A stretch of 50,965 nt of DNA from Castellaniella sp049673105 (GTDB lineage Bacteria > Pseudomonadota > Gammaproteobacteria > Burkholderiales > Burkholderiaceae_B), in contig NZ_JBATXG010000016.1 in assembly GCF_049673105.1 (NCBI RefSeq), positions 1 to 50,965 of the forward strand, read 5' to 3'. A model generated the notes under the pieces. The model searched no databases. It had not been told where the DNA came from and saw nothing but the letters and a program-made list of their open reading frames with translations. Positions 1 through 6,471 of this stretch are shown one piece after another. Made by a program: the position numbers and the translations under genes. Every line of letters begins with the position of its first letter. Positions within the stretch are counted from its first letter, which is position 1.

Positions 1-17
1 GACAAGCGCCGGGGAAA

Positions 18-43
18 CCGTCCGCCGGGATGCCGGCGGACGG
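18..43 (-). terminator. Putative terminator after ligB
   Basis: An 11-bp perfect GC-rich stem (18-28 pairing with 33-43) with a 4-nt loop starts 15 nt past the ligB stop codon. On the minus strand the stem is followed by only three T residues, so it is a weak intrinsic terminator or an mRNA-stabilising hairpin. It suggests that the ligAB transcript ends here and that any further lig genes would need another promoter. Confidence 0.55.
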
Positions 44-57
44 ACGGCCAGCCGCGC

Positions 58-915
58 TTAAGCCGGCTCCAGCACCAGCAGACCCGTGGCGGTATTGGAA
101 ATCGGCACATGATAATGGGCGTGATGGCGGCGCACCGGCGTATCGTCCAGCACGCCGCGCGCCGCCACCCACATCAGCAGCTCGATCCCCTGGGTGCCGG
201 CCAGTTCCACCAGATCTTCGTTGGAAAAACGCGTGATCCATGTCGGATCATCCACCAGACTGTCCATGAACTGCAGATCAAAAGGCTTGTTGATGAAGCC
301 GGCGCGCTCGCCATCCAGTTGGTGGGACAGGCCGCCGCTGGCGATCACCAGCACCCGCCGCTCATCGTCCCAGGACTCGATGGCGCGACGCAGGGATTGC
401 CCCAGCCGGTAACAACGGGAAGCCGAGGGGTATGGCGCCAGGACCGTATTGATGCAGACCGGCACGATCTCTACCGGCCAGGCGCCGGACTGCTGGCCTT
501 CGGGCCACAGCAGGGCCAGCGGCAGGGACACCGCATGATCGATCAAGGCTTCCTGGCAGGTGGTGATGTCGAATTCATCGGCCACCAGCGTTTCGACGAT
601 GTGCCAGGACAGATCCAGGCAGCCACGCGGCTCGACCAGGGCGGGAATGCCCCAGCCCTCGTCCGCCGTCTGATAGGACGGCGCCGCGCCCACGGAAAAC
701 GTCGGCATCTTGTCCAGAAAAAAATTCAGGCCATGGTCGTTGTGCAGAATGACGACCACATCGGGGCGCATCTCGGCCAGCCAGTCGCGAGCCTGGTCAT
801 AGGCATCGAAAAAGGGTTTCCAGTAGGGTTCCTGCTGCTTGCTGCGGGCGAGCGCACCGCCTATGGCCGGAACGTGGGATGTGCTGATACTGCCAACAAG
901 ATGTGCCATATTCAT
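58..915 (-). CDS. ligB: Protocatechuate 4,5-dioxygenase, beta subunit
   Basis: This is the catalytic subunit of the class III (LigB-type) extradiol dioxygenase, which opens protocatechuate between carbons 4 and 5 to give 4-carboxy-2-hydroxymuconate semialdehyde. The 285-aa length is close to known LigB proteins. Expected iron ligands are visible by alignment to the family: His14 (SHVP), His61 (HNDHG) and Glu245 (GIELLMW). His198 in GGLSHQL matches the catalytic base. The start codon overlaps the ligA stop as ATGA, so the two subunits are translationally coupled. A hairpin follows the gene. PobA, encoded 1.5 kb away, makes the substrate. The later enzymes of the 4,5-cleavage pathway (ligC, ligI, ligJ, ligK) are not in this window and may lie to the left. 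Confidence 0.94.
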   Translation of the reverse strand: MNMAHLVGSISTSHVPAIGGALARSKQQEPYWKPFFDAYDQARDWLAEMRPDVVVILHNDHGLNFFLDKMPTFSVGAAPSYQTADEGWGIPALVEPRGCLDLSWHIVETLVADEFDITTCQEALIDHAVSLPLALLWPEGQQSGAWPVEIVPVCINTVLAPYPSASRCYRLGQSLRRAIESWDDERRVLVIASGGLSHQLDGERAGFINKPFDLQFMDSLVDDPTWITRFSNEDLVELAGTQGIELLMWVAARGVLDDTPVRRHHAHYHVPISNTATGLLVLEPA

Positions 916-1274
916 GCTCCTGCCGCGGCGAGTTTCGCCTGAAATTCCTGCTTGCTCACGCCGGTCTGCTGGGCGCCGATATCCTGCATGTCCAAGCCGA
1001 AAATACCGGCCAGCTTGGCCAGATAATAGGGGTGGCCACCGGCTGCGATCATGCGCAACACTTCGCGGCTGCGCACGGCGGCCTTCTGGGTATCATCCAG
1101 GCGGTATCGTTCCATGTAGGCTTCCTCGTCCTGCTGAAACGCCGCCCGGCACTGGGCCGAATTAAAACTGAAGCACATGCGGTTCAGGGCATAGCCGATC
1201 CGCGCCAGATCGCCATCAAAGATCACGGTGCCGGGGATGGTGCGCCGGCGTGATCGGGTCTGGGCCGTCGTCAT
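912..1274 (-). CDS. ligA: Protocatechuate 4,5-dioxygenase, alpha subunit
   Basis: This is the small alpha subunit of the LigAB extradiol dioxygenase. It caps the beta-subunit active site and is needed for full activity. The frame is open further upstream, but I place the start at ATG 1274 because AAGGAG lies at a good distance before it; this gives 120 aa. The helical core with GYALNRMCFS near the start and GGHPYYLAKLAGIFG in the second half is typical of LigA. The stop overlaps the ligB start (ATGA). Upstream, 175 bp separate it from a divergent AraC-type regulator, which is its likely activator. Confidence 0.92.
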   Translation of the reverse strand: MTTAQTRSRRRTIPGTVIFDGDLARIGYALNRMCFSFNSAQCRAAFQQDEEAYMERYRLDDTQKAAVRSREVLRMIAAGGHPYYLAKLAGIFGLDMQDIGAQQTGVSKQEFQAKLAAAGA

Positions 1275-1319
1275 AGGGGGTCTCCTTGAAAAATGCCCCG
1301 CCCGGGTGCGGGGGTCGCA

Positions 1320-1334
1320 GGCTTGATACAAGCC
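1320..1334. promoter_or_regulatory. Palindrome in the ligA leader/promoter region
   Basis: A perfect inverted repeat, GGCTTG-ATA-CAAGCC, lies 46 bp upstream of the ligA start in the ligA/araC intergenic region. It could be an operator or part of the untranslated leader. The binding protein is not known. A similar repeat is not obvious in front of pobA. Confidence 0.35.
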
Positions 1335-1388
1335 CTGGGGCTACTGCACATCAAACCGGTCCCATCATGCTGCTGAGCCGCACGGCAG

Positions 1389-1413
1389 GGAATGGATTTT
1401 TATAGTTTAAAAA
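1389..1413. promoter_or_regulatory. Shared element in the ligA/araC intergenic region
   Basis: The 13-mer GGAATGGATTTTT (1389-1401) occurs identically at 3703-3715, in the pobA/araC intergenic region. The next 12 bases are also partly conserved (AG and TAAAA at the same offsets). Each copy sits between an AraC gene and its divergent catabolic gene, about 115 bp from the ligA start here and about 85 bp from the pobA start there. TATAGT at 1401-1406 could be a -10 box for the AraC gene. It is most simply read as a regulator-binding site or part of a divergent promoter. Confidence 0.6.
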
Positions 1414-1449
1414 TGTACATTTCGTGGATATCCCCCAGACAGCTTCGCC

Positions 1450-2436
1450 ATGACAGACCTGATCCCCGCGCCACCCGCCCACGACCACACCTCCGTGCCG
1501 ATCTATAAGCTGTACGGCTATGGCAATGTCTGGACTCATCCGGATCCGCTGTACTGCGAAACCATCGCTGCACAGGAAAAATTGCACAATTGGCATGTCA
1601 CTGCGCACAAGCATACGGATCTGTTCCAGATCCTGTTCCTGCAATCCGGCGACGCCAAAGTCGTGCTCGACGGCCAGGCCCAAACCCTGTGCGCACGCAC
1701 GGCGCAGCCACCGACGGACAACGGCCAGCCTGACGTCGGCCCCTTGCGGCTGGGCGCTGGGCACGTAGTGCTGGTTCCCCCGCACGTTGTCCACGAATTC
1801 ATGTTCCAGCCCGGCGCAGGCGGCTACATTCTGACCCTGACCTATGCCCTGCTGCAGCCGCTGTGCCTGCGCCACAGTCTGAGCCTGCACACCCTGGCGG
1901 GACCCGCCCTGCTGACGCTGGGCGCGCAAGACGCCTACACGAGCCACACATTCGACCAGTTGGACCAGGAATACCACCGTCCGCATCACCCACAACGCGG
2001 CCCCTTGCTGGAAGCACTGCTAGGCAGCATTCTGGTATGGATCCACCGCCATCATGCCCCCCGTTGCGACCGCGCGGCGGAACCGTCGTCCGGCAGCCTG
2101 CATCTGGCGCGCTATGCGCAGATGATCGAAATGCACTTTTCCCGGCAGCATCAGGTCGGCTGGTACGCCGGGCGCCTGGGCGTGACGGCCGCGCACCTGA
2201 ACAGCATTGCCCAGACGCTGGCGGGCAAGACAGCGTTGCAACTGATCCACGAACGCCTGGTGCTGGAAGCACGCCGCGAATTGATCTACACCCCCCGACC
2301 GATCAGCGCCATCGCCGACTCACTGGGCTTTGCCGATCCCGGTTACTTCACACGCTTTTTCAAACGCTTGGCCGGCCTGTCCCCGAAAGACTTTCGGCGC
2401 AGGATGTTGGACGGCGGCCCGGACATCGCCGCTTGA
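1450..2436 (+). CDS. AraC-family regulator next to ligAB
   Basis: This 328-aa transcription factor has an N-terminal cupin-like ligand domain (about residues 15-150, with the histidine-rich LHNWHVTAHKH motif) and a C-terminal AraC-type double helix-turn-helix (about 225-320). The signature in the last 50 residues, ISAIADSLGFADPGYFTRFFKR, is clear. It is divergent from ligAB and probably activates it in response to an aromatic acid. It is a paralogue of the AraC gene at 3735, but has about 20 extra residues inserted in the cupin loop. The start is the first ATG of the frame; no good Shine-Dalgarno is visible. Its stop lies only 3 bp from the stop of pobA. PobR-like is a fair description, but the effector is not known. 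Confidence 0.85.
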   Translation: MTDLIPAPPAHDHTSVPIYKLYGYGNVWTHPDPLYCETIAAQEKLHNWHVTAHKHTDLFQILFLQSGDAKVVLDGQAQTLCARTAQPPTDNGQPDVGPLRLGAGHVVLVPPHVVHEFMFQPGAGGYILTLTYALLQPLCLRHSLSLHTLAGPALLTLGAQDAYTSHTFDQLDQEYHRPHHPQRGPLLEALLGSILVWIHRHHAPRCDRAAEPSSGSLHLARYAQMIEMHFSRQHQVGWYAGRLGVTAAHLNSIAQTLAGKTALQLIHERLVLEARRELIYTPRPISAIADSLGFADPGYFTRFFKRLAGLSPKDFRRRMLDGGPDIAA

Positions 2437-2439
2437 CGA

Positions 2440-3618
2440 TCAAACCACGGGTTCGTAAGGCAGACCCACGTAGTTTTCCGCGATGGTGGTCAGGCCCGCC
2501 TGCGTGCTGGTGTAGTAATCCTGCTCGGCCTGCTGGATGCGCTGATTGAAGGGATCGCCCTCGAAGGTATGCAGCAACGACGTCATCCACCAGGAAAAGC
2601 GCTCTGCTTTCCAGATACGGCGCAGACAGATCTCTGAATAGCGATCCAACAGCTCGGGGCGATTGTCCAGGCAGGCCCCGCGCAAGGCATGGTACAGGGT
2701 ATAGACGTCGCTGGAGGCCAGGTTCAGACCTTTGGCACCGGTGGGCGGCACAATATGCGCGGCATCACCCACCAGGAACAGTTGCCCAAAGCGCATGGGT
2801 TCCGCCACGAAACTGCGCAGCGGCGCAATGCTTTTCTCGAACGACGGGCCAGTCTGCAATTTGGCGGCCACGTCTTCGGGCAGGCGGGCCGACAGCTCCG
2901 TCCAGAAACGGTCGTCGGACCATTCCTCGACATGTTCCGCCAGGCTGCACTGCAGATAATAGCGGCTGCGCGTGTGCGAACGCATGCTGCACAGGGCGAA
3001 GCCTCGCGGATGATGCACATAGATCAACTCGTCTTCGACGGGCGGCGTGTCGGTCAGCAGGCCCAGCCAGCCAAAGGGGTAGACCCGCTCGAAATTCTTG
3101 ATCCTATCCTGCGGCACCGACTGGCGCGACACGCCATGAAAACCATCGCACCCGGCGATGTAATCGCAGTCCAACGTCTGGCGATGGCCTTCGTGCATAA
3201 AGGTGACGCGCGGTTTGCCAGCCATAAAGTCGTGCAATTGCACGTCGGTGGCTTCGTAGTAGATCGGCGCGCCGCTGGCCCGGCGGGCATCCATCAGGTC
3301 ATGCGTCAGTTCGGTCTGCCCGTAGACCAGCACGGATTTGCCCGTCAGGCCCATCAGGTCCACCCGCTGCCTGCGCCCCTGAAAGGCCAGCGTGAAGCCG
3401 TCATGCTCCAGCCCTTCGGCGTCCATGCGCGCGGATACGCCGGCTTCGCGCATCAGATCGACGAAGCCGTATTCCAGCACCCCGGCCCGCACCCGCCCCA
3501 GGACATAGTCCGGGGTATGGCGTTCCAAAATCACGTTATCGATGCCGCAGCGATGCAGCAATTGACCCAGCAACAGCCCCGAAGGGCCTGCACCGATGAT
3601 CGCCACTTGTGTTTTCAT
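2440..3618 (-). CDS. pobA: 4-hydroxybenzoate 3-monooxygenase
   Basis: This is the FAD-dependent, NAD(P)H-using hydroxylase that converts 4-hydroxybenzoate to protocatechuate. At 392 aa it matches the normal PobA length. Visible motifs are the FAD GxGxxG (GAGPSG, residues 9-14), the DG motif (CDGFHG, around 160) and the GD motif (GDAAHIVPPTGAKGLN, around 285). A strong GGAGGAG ribosome site precedes the ATG. It is divergent from an AraC-type gene (start 3735) and convergent with the other AraC gene, which ends 3 bp away. Its product is the substrate of LigAB, so the two form a short catabolic module. Confidence 0.95.
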   Translation of the reverse strand: MKTQVAIIGAGPSGLLLGQLLHRCGIDNVILERHTPDYVLGRVRAGVLEYGFVDLMREAGVSARMDAEGLEHDGFTLAFQGRRQRVDLMGLTGKSVLVYGQTELTHDLMDARRASGAPIYYEATDVQLHDFMAGKPRVTFMHEGHRQTLDCDYIAGCDGFHGVSRQSVPQDRIKNFERVYPFGWLGLLTDTPPVEDELIYVHHPRGFALCSMRSHTRSRYYLQCSLAEHVEEWSDDRFWTELSARLPEDVAAKLQTGPSFEKSIAPLRSFVAEPMRFGQLFLVGDAAHIVPPTGAKGLNLASSDVYTLYHALRGACLDNRPELLDRYSEICLRRIWKAERFSWWMTSLLHTFEGDPFNQRIQQAEQDYYTSTQAGLTTIAENYVGLPYEPVV

Positions 3619-3696
3619 AGTCTCCTCCTGCCGGACTTGGCGCCCCCTGGCGCTCGGATAAGCCCGGAACTGGCCTCATGGTGCCTGCCAGCCGCT

Positions 3697-3737
3697 CATT
3701 TTGGAATGGATTTTTCAAGCATAAAATTGCCAAAATG
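3697..3737. promoter_or_regulatory. Inverted repeat over the AraC start codon
   Basis: CATTTTGG (3697-3704) and CCAAAATG (3730-3737) form a perfect 8-bp inverted repeat with a 25-bp spacer. The right arm contains the ATG of the AraC gene, and the left arm overlaps the first two bases of the shared 13-mer. The arms are three helical turns apart, a spacing compatible with a dimer, so autoregulation is possible. This is inference from sequence only. Confidence 0.4.
3703..3727. promoter_or_regulatory. Shared element in the pobA/araC intergenic region
   Basis: This is the second copy of GGAATGGATTTTT (3703-3715), identical to 1389-1401, followed by a partly conserved stretch containing AG and TAAAA. 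In this copy the frame of the downstream AraC gene is open through the element, but the same DNA at 1389 carries an in-frame stop. Conservation is therefore at DNA level, which supports a non-coding role and the AraC start at 3735. Confidence 0.6.
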
Positions 3738-4634
3738 AACTATCTACAGACTGCCCCTCTGTTTCAGCTTTATGGCGAACAAGCCGGATGGCCCCTGGCA
3801 GAAATGCTGCACTGCGAAACCATCGCATCCAGAAGCAGCTTGCACAATTGGCATATTCGACCACATCGCCACGCCGGCCTCTACCAGATTCTGTACCTGC
3901 ATCAGGGGCGCGCCATCGTCAGCCTGGAACAGCGTCGTCCCGCCATCCGGGCTCCGGCGGTCGTCGAAGTGCCCCAGGCCTATGTACATGGTTTTGAGTT
4001 CGACGCCGATTGCGCCGGCTACGTCATCACGATCACCAACGCCCTGCTGGCGCATCTGACACAGCGGCTTGGTCCATCAGGGGCTGCTCCGCACCATCCG
4101 ATGCTGCACCGCTTGACTGCCGGCGCGCACAGCGACAGCCTGCACGAGGCCTGCGCCCAGCTCAACGCGCAATACGCTGCTCGCCTGCCCTTTCGAGAGG
4201 CCCAGATCGAGGCCTGGCTGACCCTGCTGTACGCCCGCCTGCGCCATCATCCCGCCCATGACGCCCCCACCCGACAGCCCGATCGGGGGATGCAACACTA
4301 TGCCCGGTTCGGCGAACTGCTGGAACGGGCCCACAGCCGACAGCATGCGGTCGCCTGGTATGCCGACACGCTGGGGCTGAGCACCACGCACCTGAACCTG
4401 ATCACGCGCACTCACGCCGAGAAAACCCCCTTGCAACTGATCCATGAGCGCCTGGCCCTGGAAGCCAGCCGCAGCCTGATCTATACCTCGATGACGATCA
4501 GCGAGATCTCGGATGCGCTGGGATTTTCGGAACCCGCGCATTTCACGCGCTTCTTTCGCAAAGCCGCCGGACAATCCCCACGGGATTTCCGGCAGCGGAT
4601 GCAGAGCGCGGTCAGCGGTCTTGAAAAGCCTTAG
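3735..4634 (+). CDS. AraC-family regulator, PobR-like, next to pobA
   Basis: This is a 299-aa AraC-type activator, divergent from pobA and its likely regulator, probably responding to 4-hydroxybenzoate. It has a cupin-like sensor domain (LHNWHIRPHRHAGLYQILYL, about residues 35-55) and a C-terminal double helix-turn-helix ending ISEISDALGFSEPAHFTRFFRK. It is clearly paralogous to the regulator at 1450; the C-terminal domains share long identical stretches such as LQLIHERL. The frame extends to an ATG at 3678, but the conserved regulatory element lies there, so I choose ATG 3735. No Shine-Dalgarno is visible, so the message could be nearly leaderless. Its TAG stop overlaps the TAA stop of the convergent aldehyde dehydrogenase. 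Confidence 0.86.
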   Translation: MNYLQTAPLFQLYGEQAGWPLAEMLHCETIASRSSLHNWHIRPHRHAGLYQILYLHQGRAIVSLEQRRPAIRAPAVVEVPQAYVHGFEFDADCAGYVITITNALLAHLTQRLGPSGAAPHHPMLHRLTAGAHSDSLHEACAQLNAQYAARLPFREAQIEAWLTLLYARLRHHPAHDAPTRQPDRGMQHYARFGELLERAHSRQHAVAWYADTLGLSTTHLNLITRTHAEKTPLQLIHERLALEASRSLIYTSMTISEISDALGFSEPAHFTRFFRKAAGQSPRDFRQRMQSAVSGLEKP

Positions 4635-6157
4635 AAAAAGCCCAGAGCATTGGGGCTGTAGCTGACCAGCAGGCACTTGGTCTGCTGATAGGCGCTCAGC
4701 GCCATCTTGTGGGTTTCGCGTCCGATGCCGGATTGCTTGTAGCCGCCAAAGGCGGCATGCGCGGGATACAGGTGAAAGCAATTCGTCCACACCCGCCCCG
4801 CCTGGACCTGACGCCCCACGCGGTAGGCCTGCGAGCCATCACGCGTCCAGACCCCCGCGCCCAGGCCGTAATCGGTGTCGTTGGCGATGGCGATGGCTTC
4901 GTCCTCGTCCTTGAAAGTCGTCACAGCTGCCACGGGGCCGAAGATTTCCTCCTGGAACACCCGCATGCTGTTCTCGCCGAACAGCAGCGTCGGCTTGACG
5001 TAAAAACCGTCGTCCAGCCCTGCCCCCGGCGCATTGCGCGCGCCCCCGGTCAGGCAGCGGGCGCCCTCGTCGCGGCCGATGTCGATGTAGCCCAGAATCT
5101 TGTCCATCTGCGCCCTGGACACCTGAGCGCCCAGCATGGTGTCCGCAGCCAGCGGATGGCCCGCCTTCATGGATTCGACCCGCTTGACCGCGCGCTCGAT
5201 GAAACGCTCGTAGATGGATTCCTGGATCAGGATGCGCGACGGGCAGGTGCAGATCTCGCCCTGATTCAGGGCGAACATGCTCAGGCCTTCCAGCGCCTTA
5301 TCGAAAAAGGCGTCGTCCTGGTCCATGACGTTGGCAAAGAAGATGTTCGGACTCTTGCCGCCCAATTCCACCGTGCTGGGAATCAGATTGTCGGCGGCGG
5401 CATGCAGGATGTGTTTGCCGGTCGGTGTGGATCCCGTGAAGGCGATCTTGGCGATGCGTTTGCTGGACGCCAGTGCTGCGCCGGCTTCCCGGCCAAAACC
5501 GTTGACGATATTCAGCACGCCAGGCGGCAGCAGATCGCCAATCAGTTCCATCAGCACCAGGATCGACGCGGGGGTTTGTTCTGCGGGCTTCATGACCACG
5601 CAGTTGCCCGCCGCCAGCGCCGGCCCCAGTTTCCAGGCGGCCATCAGCAGGGGAAAGTTCCAGGGGATGATCTGGCCGACCACGCCCATGGGTTCGTGGA
5701 AATGGTAGGCCACGGTGGTGTGGTCGATCTCGGAAATTCCGCCTTCCTGGGCGCGGATGCAGCCGGCGAAATAACGCATGTGGTCGATGGCCAGCGGCAA
5801 GTCCGCCGCCATGGTTTCGCGCAGCGGCTTGCCGTTGTCGATGGTCTCGGCCACCGCCAGCAGGCGTAAATTCTGTTCCATGCGATCGGCAATGCGCAGC
5901 AGCACGCCGGCGCGTTCGGCCACCGACGTTTCACCCCAGGCCTTGCGGGCGGCATGGGCCGCATCCAGGGCCGCCTCGACGTCGGCGGCGTCGGATCGCG
6001 GCACCTCGCAGAACACCTGCCCGGTAATCGGCGACAGATTATCGAAGTAATTGCCGGCAGCCGGCGCCACCCAGCGCCCGCCGATATAGTTTTCGTAGTG
6101 TTTTTTATAGGGAAAGCCGATGTCGATCCCAAAGTGCTTCAGGTCGGTCATGTCCAT
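4631..6157 (-). CDS. NAD-dependent aldehyde dehydrogenase (ExaC/AcoD/AldB type)
   Basis: This 508-aa enzyme oxidises an aldehyde, probably acetaldehyde or another short aldehyde, to the acid. Family signatures are the cofactor region IIPWNFPLLM, the general-base glutamate in VELGGKSPN, and catalytic Cys303 in NQGEICTCPSR. The form GEICTC and the C-terminal KCLLVSYSPNALGFF are typical of the ExaC/AcoD/AldB subgroup. The frame is open upstream to 6388, but ATG 6157 has AAGGAG six bases before it. A sigma-54 promoter lies about 90 bp upstream, and an AcoR-like activator is divergent, so it is probably induced by an alcohol, aldehyde or acetoin. It is not the CHMS dehydrogenase of the lig pathway. 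Confidence 0.92.
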   Translation of the reverse strand: MDMTDLKHFGIDIGFPYKKHYENYIGGRWVAPAAGNYFDNLSPITGQVFCEVPRSDAADVEAALDAAHAARKAWGETSVAERAGVLLRIADRMEQNLRLLAVAETIDNGKPLRETMAADLPLAIDHMRYFAGCIRAQEGGISEIDHTTVAYHFHEPMGVVGQIIPWNFPLLMAAWKLGPALAAGNCVVMKPAEQTPASILVLMELIGDLLPPGVLNIVNGFGREAGAALASSKRIAKIAFTGSTPTGKHILHAAADNLIPSTVELGGKSPNIFFANVMDQDDAFFDKALEGLSMFALNQGEICTCPSRILIQESIYERFIERAVKRVESMKAGHPLAADTMLGAQVSRAQMDKILGYIDIGRDEGARCLTGGARNAPGAGLDDGFYVKPTLLFGENSMRVFQEEIFGPVAAVTTFKDEDEAIAIANDTDYGLGAGVWTRDGSQAYRVGRQVQAGRVWTNCFHLYPAHAAFGGYKQSGIGRETHKMALSAYQQTKCLLVSYSPNALGFF

Positions 6158-6244
6158 GTCTGTCTCCTTGATCCGGGGCGTTTGTTTCCCTGCCGGGGCG
6201 CCGCCTTGTCCGATGCACCATGCACCGGCGCTTGATCTTCTTAA

Positions 6245-6260
6245 AGCAAGGACCATGCCA
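6245..6260 (-). promoter_or_regulatory. Sigma-54 (-24/-12) promoter of the aldehyde dehydrogenase
   Basis: On the minus strand, 6260-6245 reads TGGCATG-GTCC-TTGCT, one mismatch from the TGGCACG-N4-TTGCW consensus, with the invariant GG and GC 12 bp apart. The predicted transcription start is near 6234, giving a leader of about 75 nt. The 314-bp gap between the dehydrogenase and the activator holds this promoter and the repeated enhancer sites at 6381-6419. Confidence 0.85.
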
Positions 6261-6380
6261 GACACCTTTTCCTGCCGGGCAAGCCAGCCAACGGGCGAGC
6301 GTTCCCCACGAGGCACAGGGCTTTCCTTACGCTGGCAGCAGTGGCATACTGAAACGGAACCTGCTTTAAAAACAGAGACT

Positions 6381-6419
6381 TGTCGCATTTTGCGACACTT
6401 TCCCCTGCATTTTGCGACA
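6381..6419. promoter_or_regulatory. Upstream activating sites for the AcoR-like activator
   Basis: TGTCGCA-TTT-TGCGACA (6381-6397) is a perfect 7-bp palindrome. Its right part, GCATTTTGCGACA, repeats exactly at 6407-6419, with a 22-bp period (about two helical turns). The sites lie about 150 bp upstream of the predicted sigma-54 start, a normal enhancer distance. They are also just in front of the activator's own gene, so autoregulation is possible. Confidence 0.75.
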
Positions 6420-6471
6420 GCGGCGCCTCATCATGCATCACATGCGCCGCTACCCGGACGGAGACGCCGAT

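Noticed and set aside
4631..6157. The aldehyde dehydrogenase as the semialdehyde dehydrogenase of the protocatechuate 4,5-pathway
   Set aside because: LigC, which acts on that semialdehyde, is a different Rossmann-fold family; the ExaC/AcoD features and sigma-54 control point to short aldehydes.
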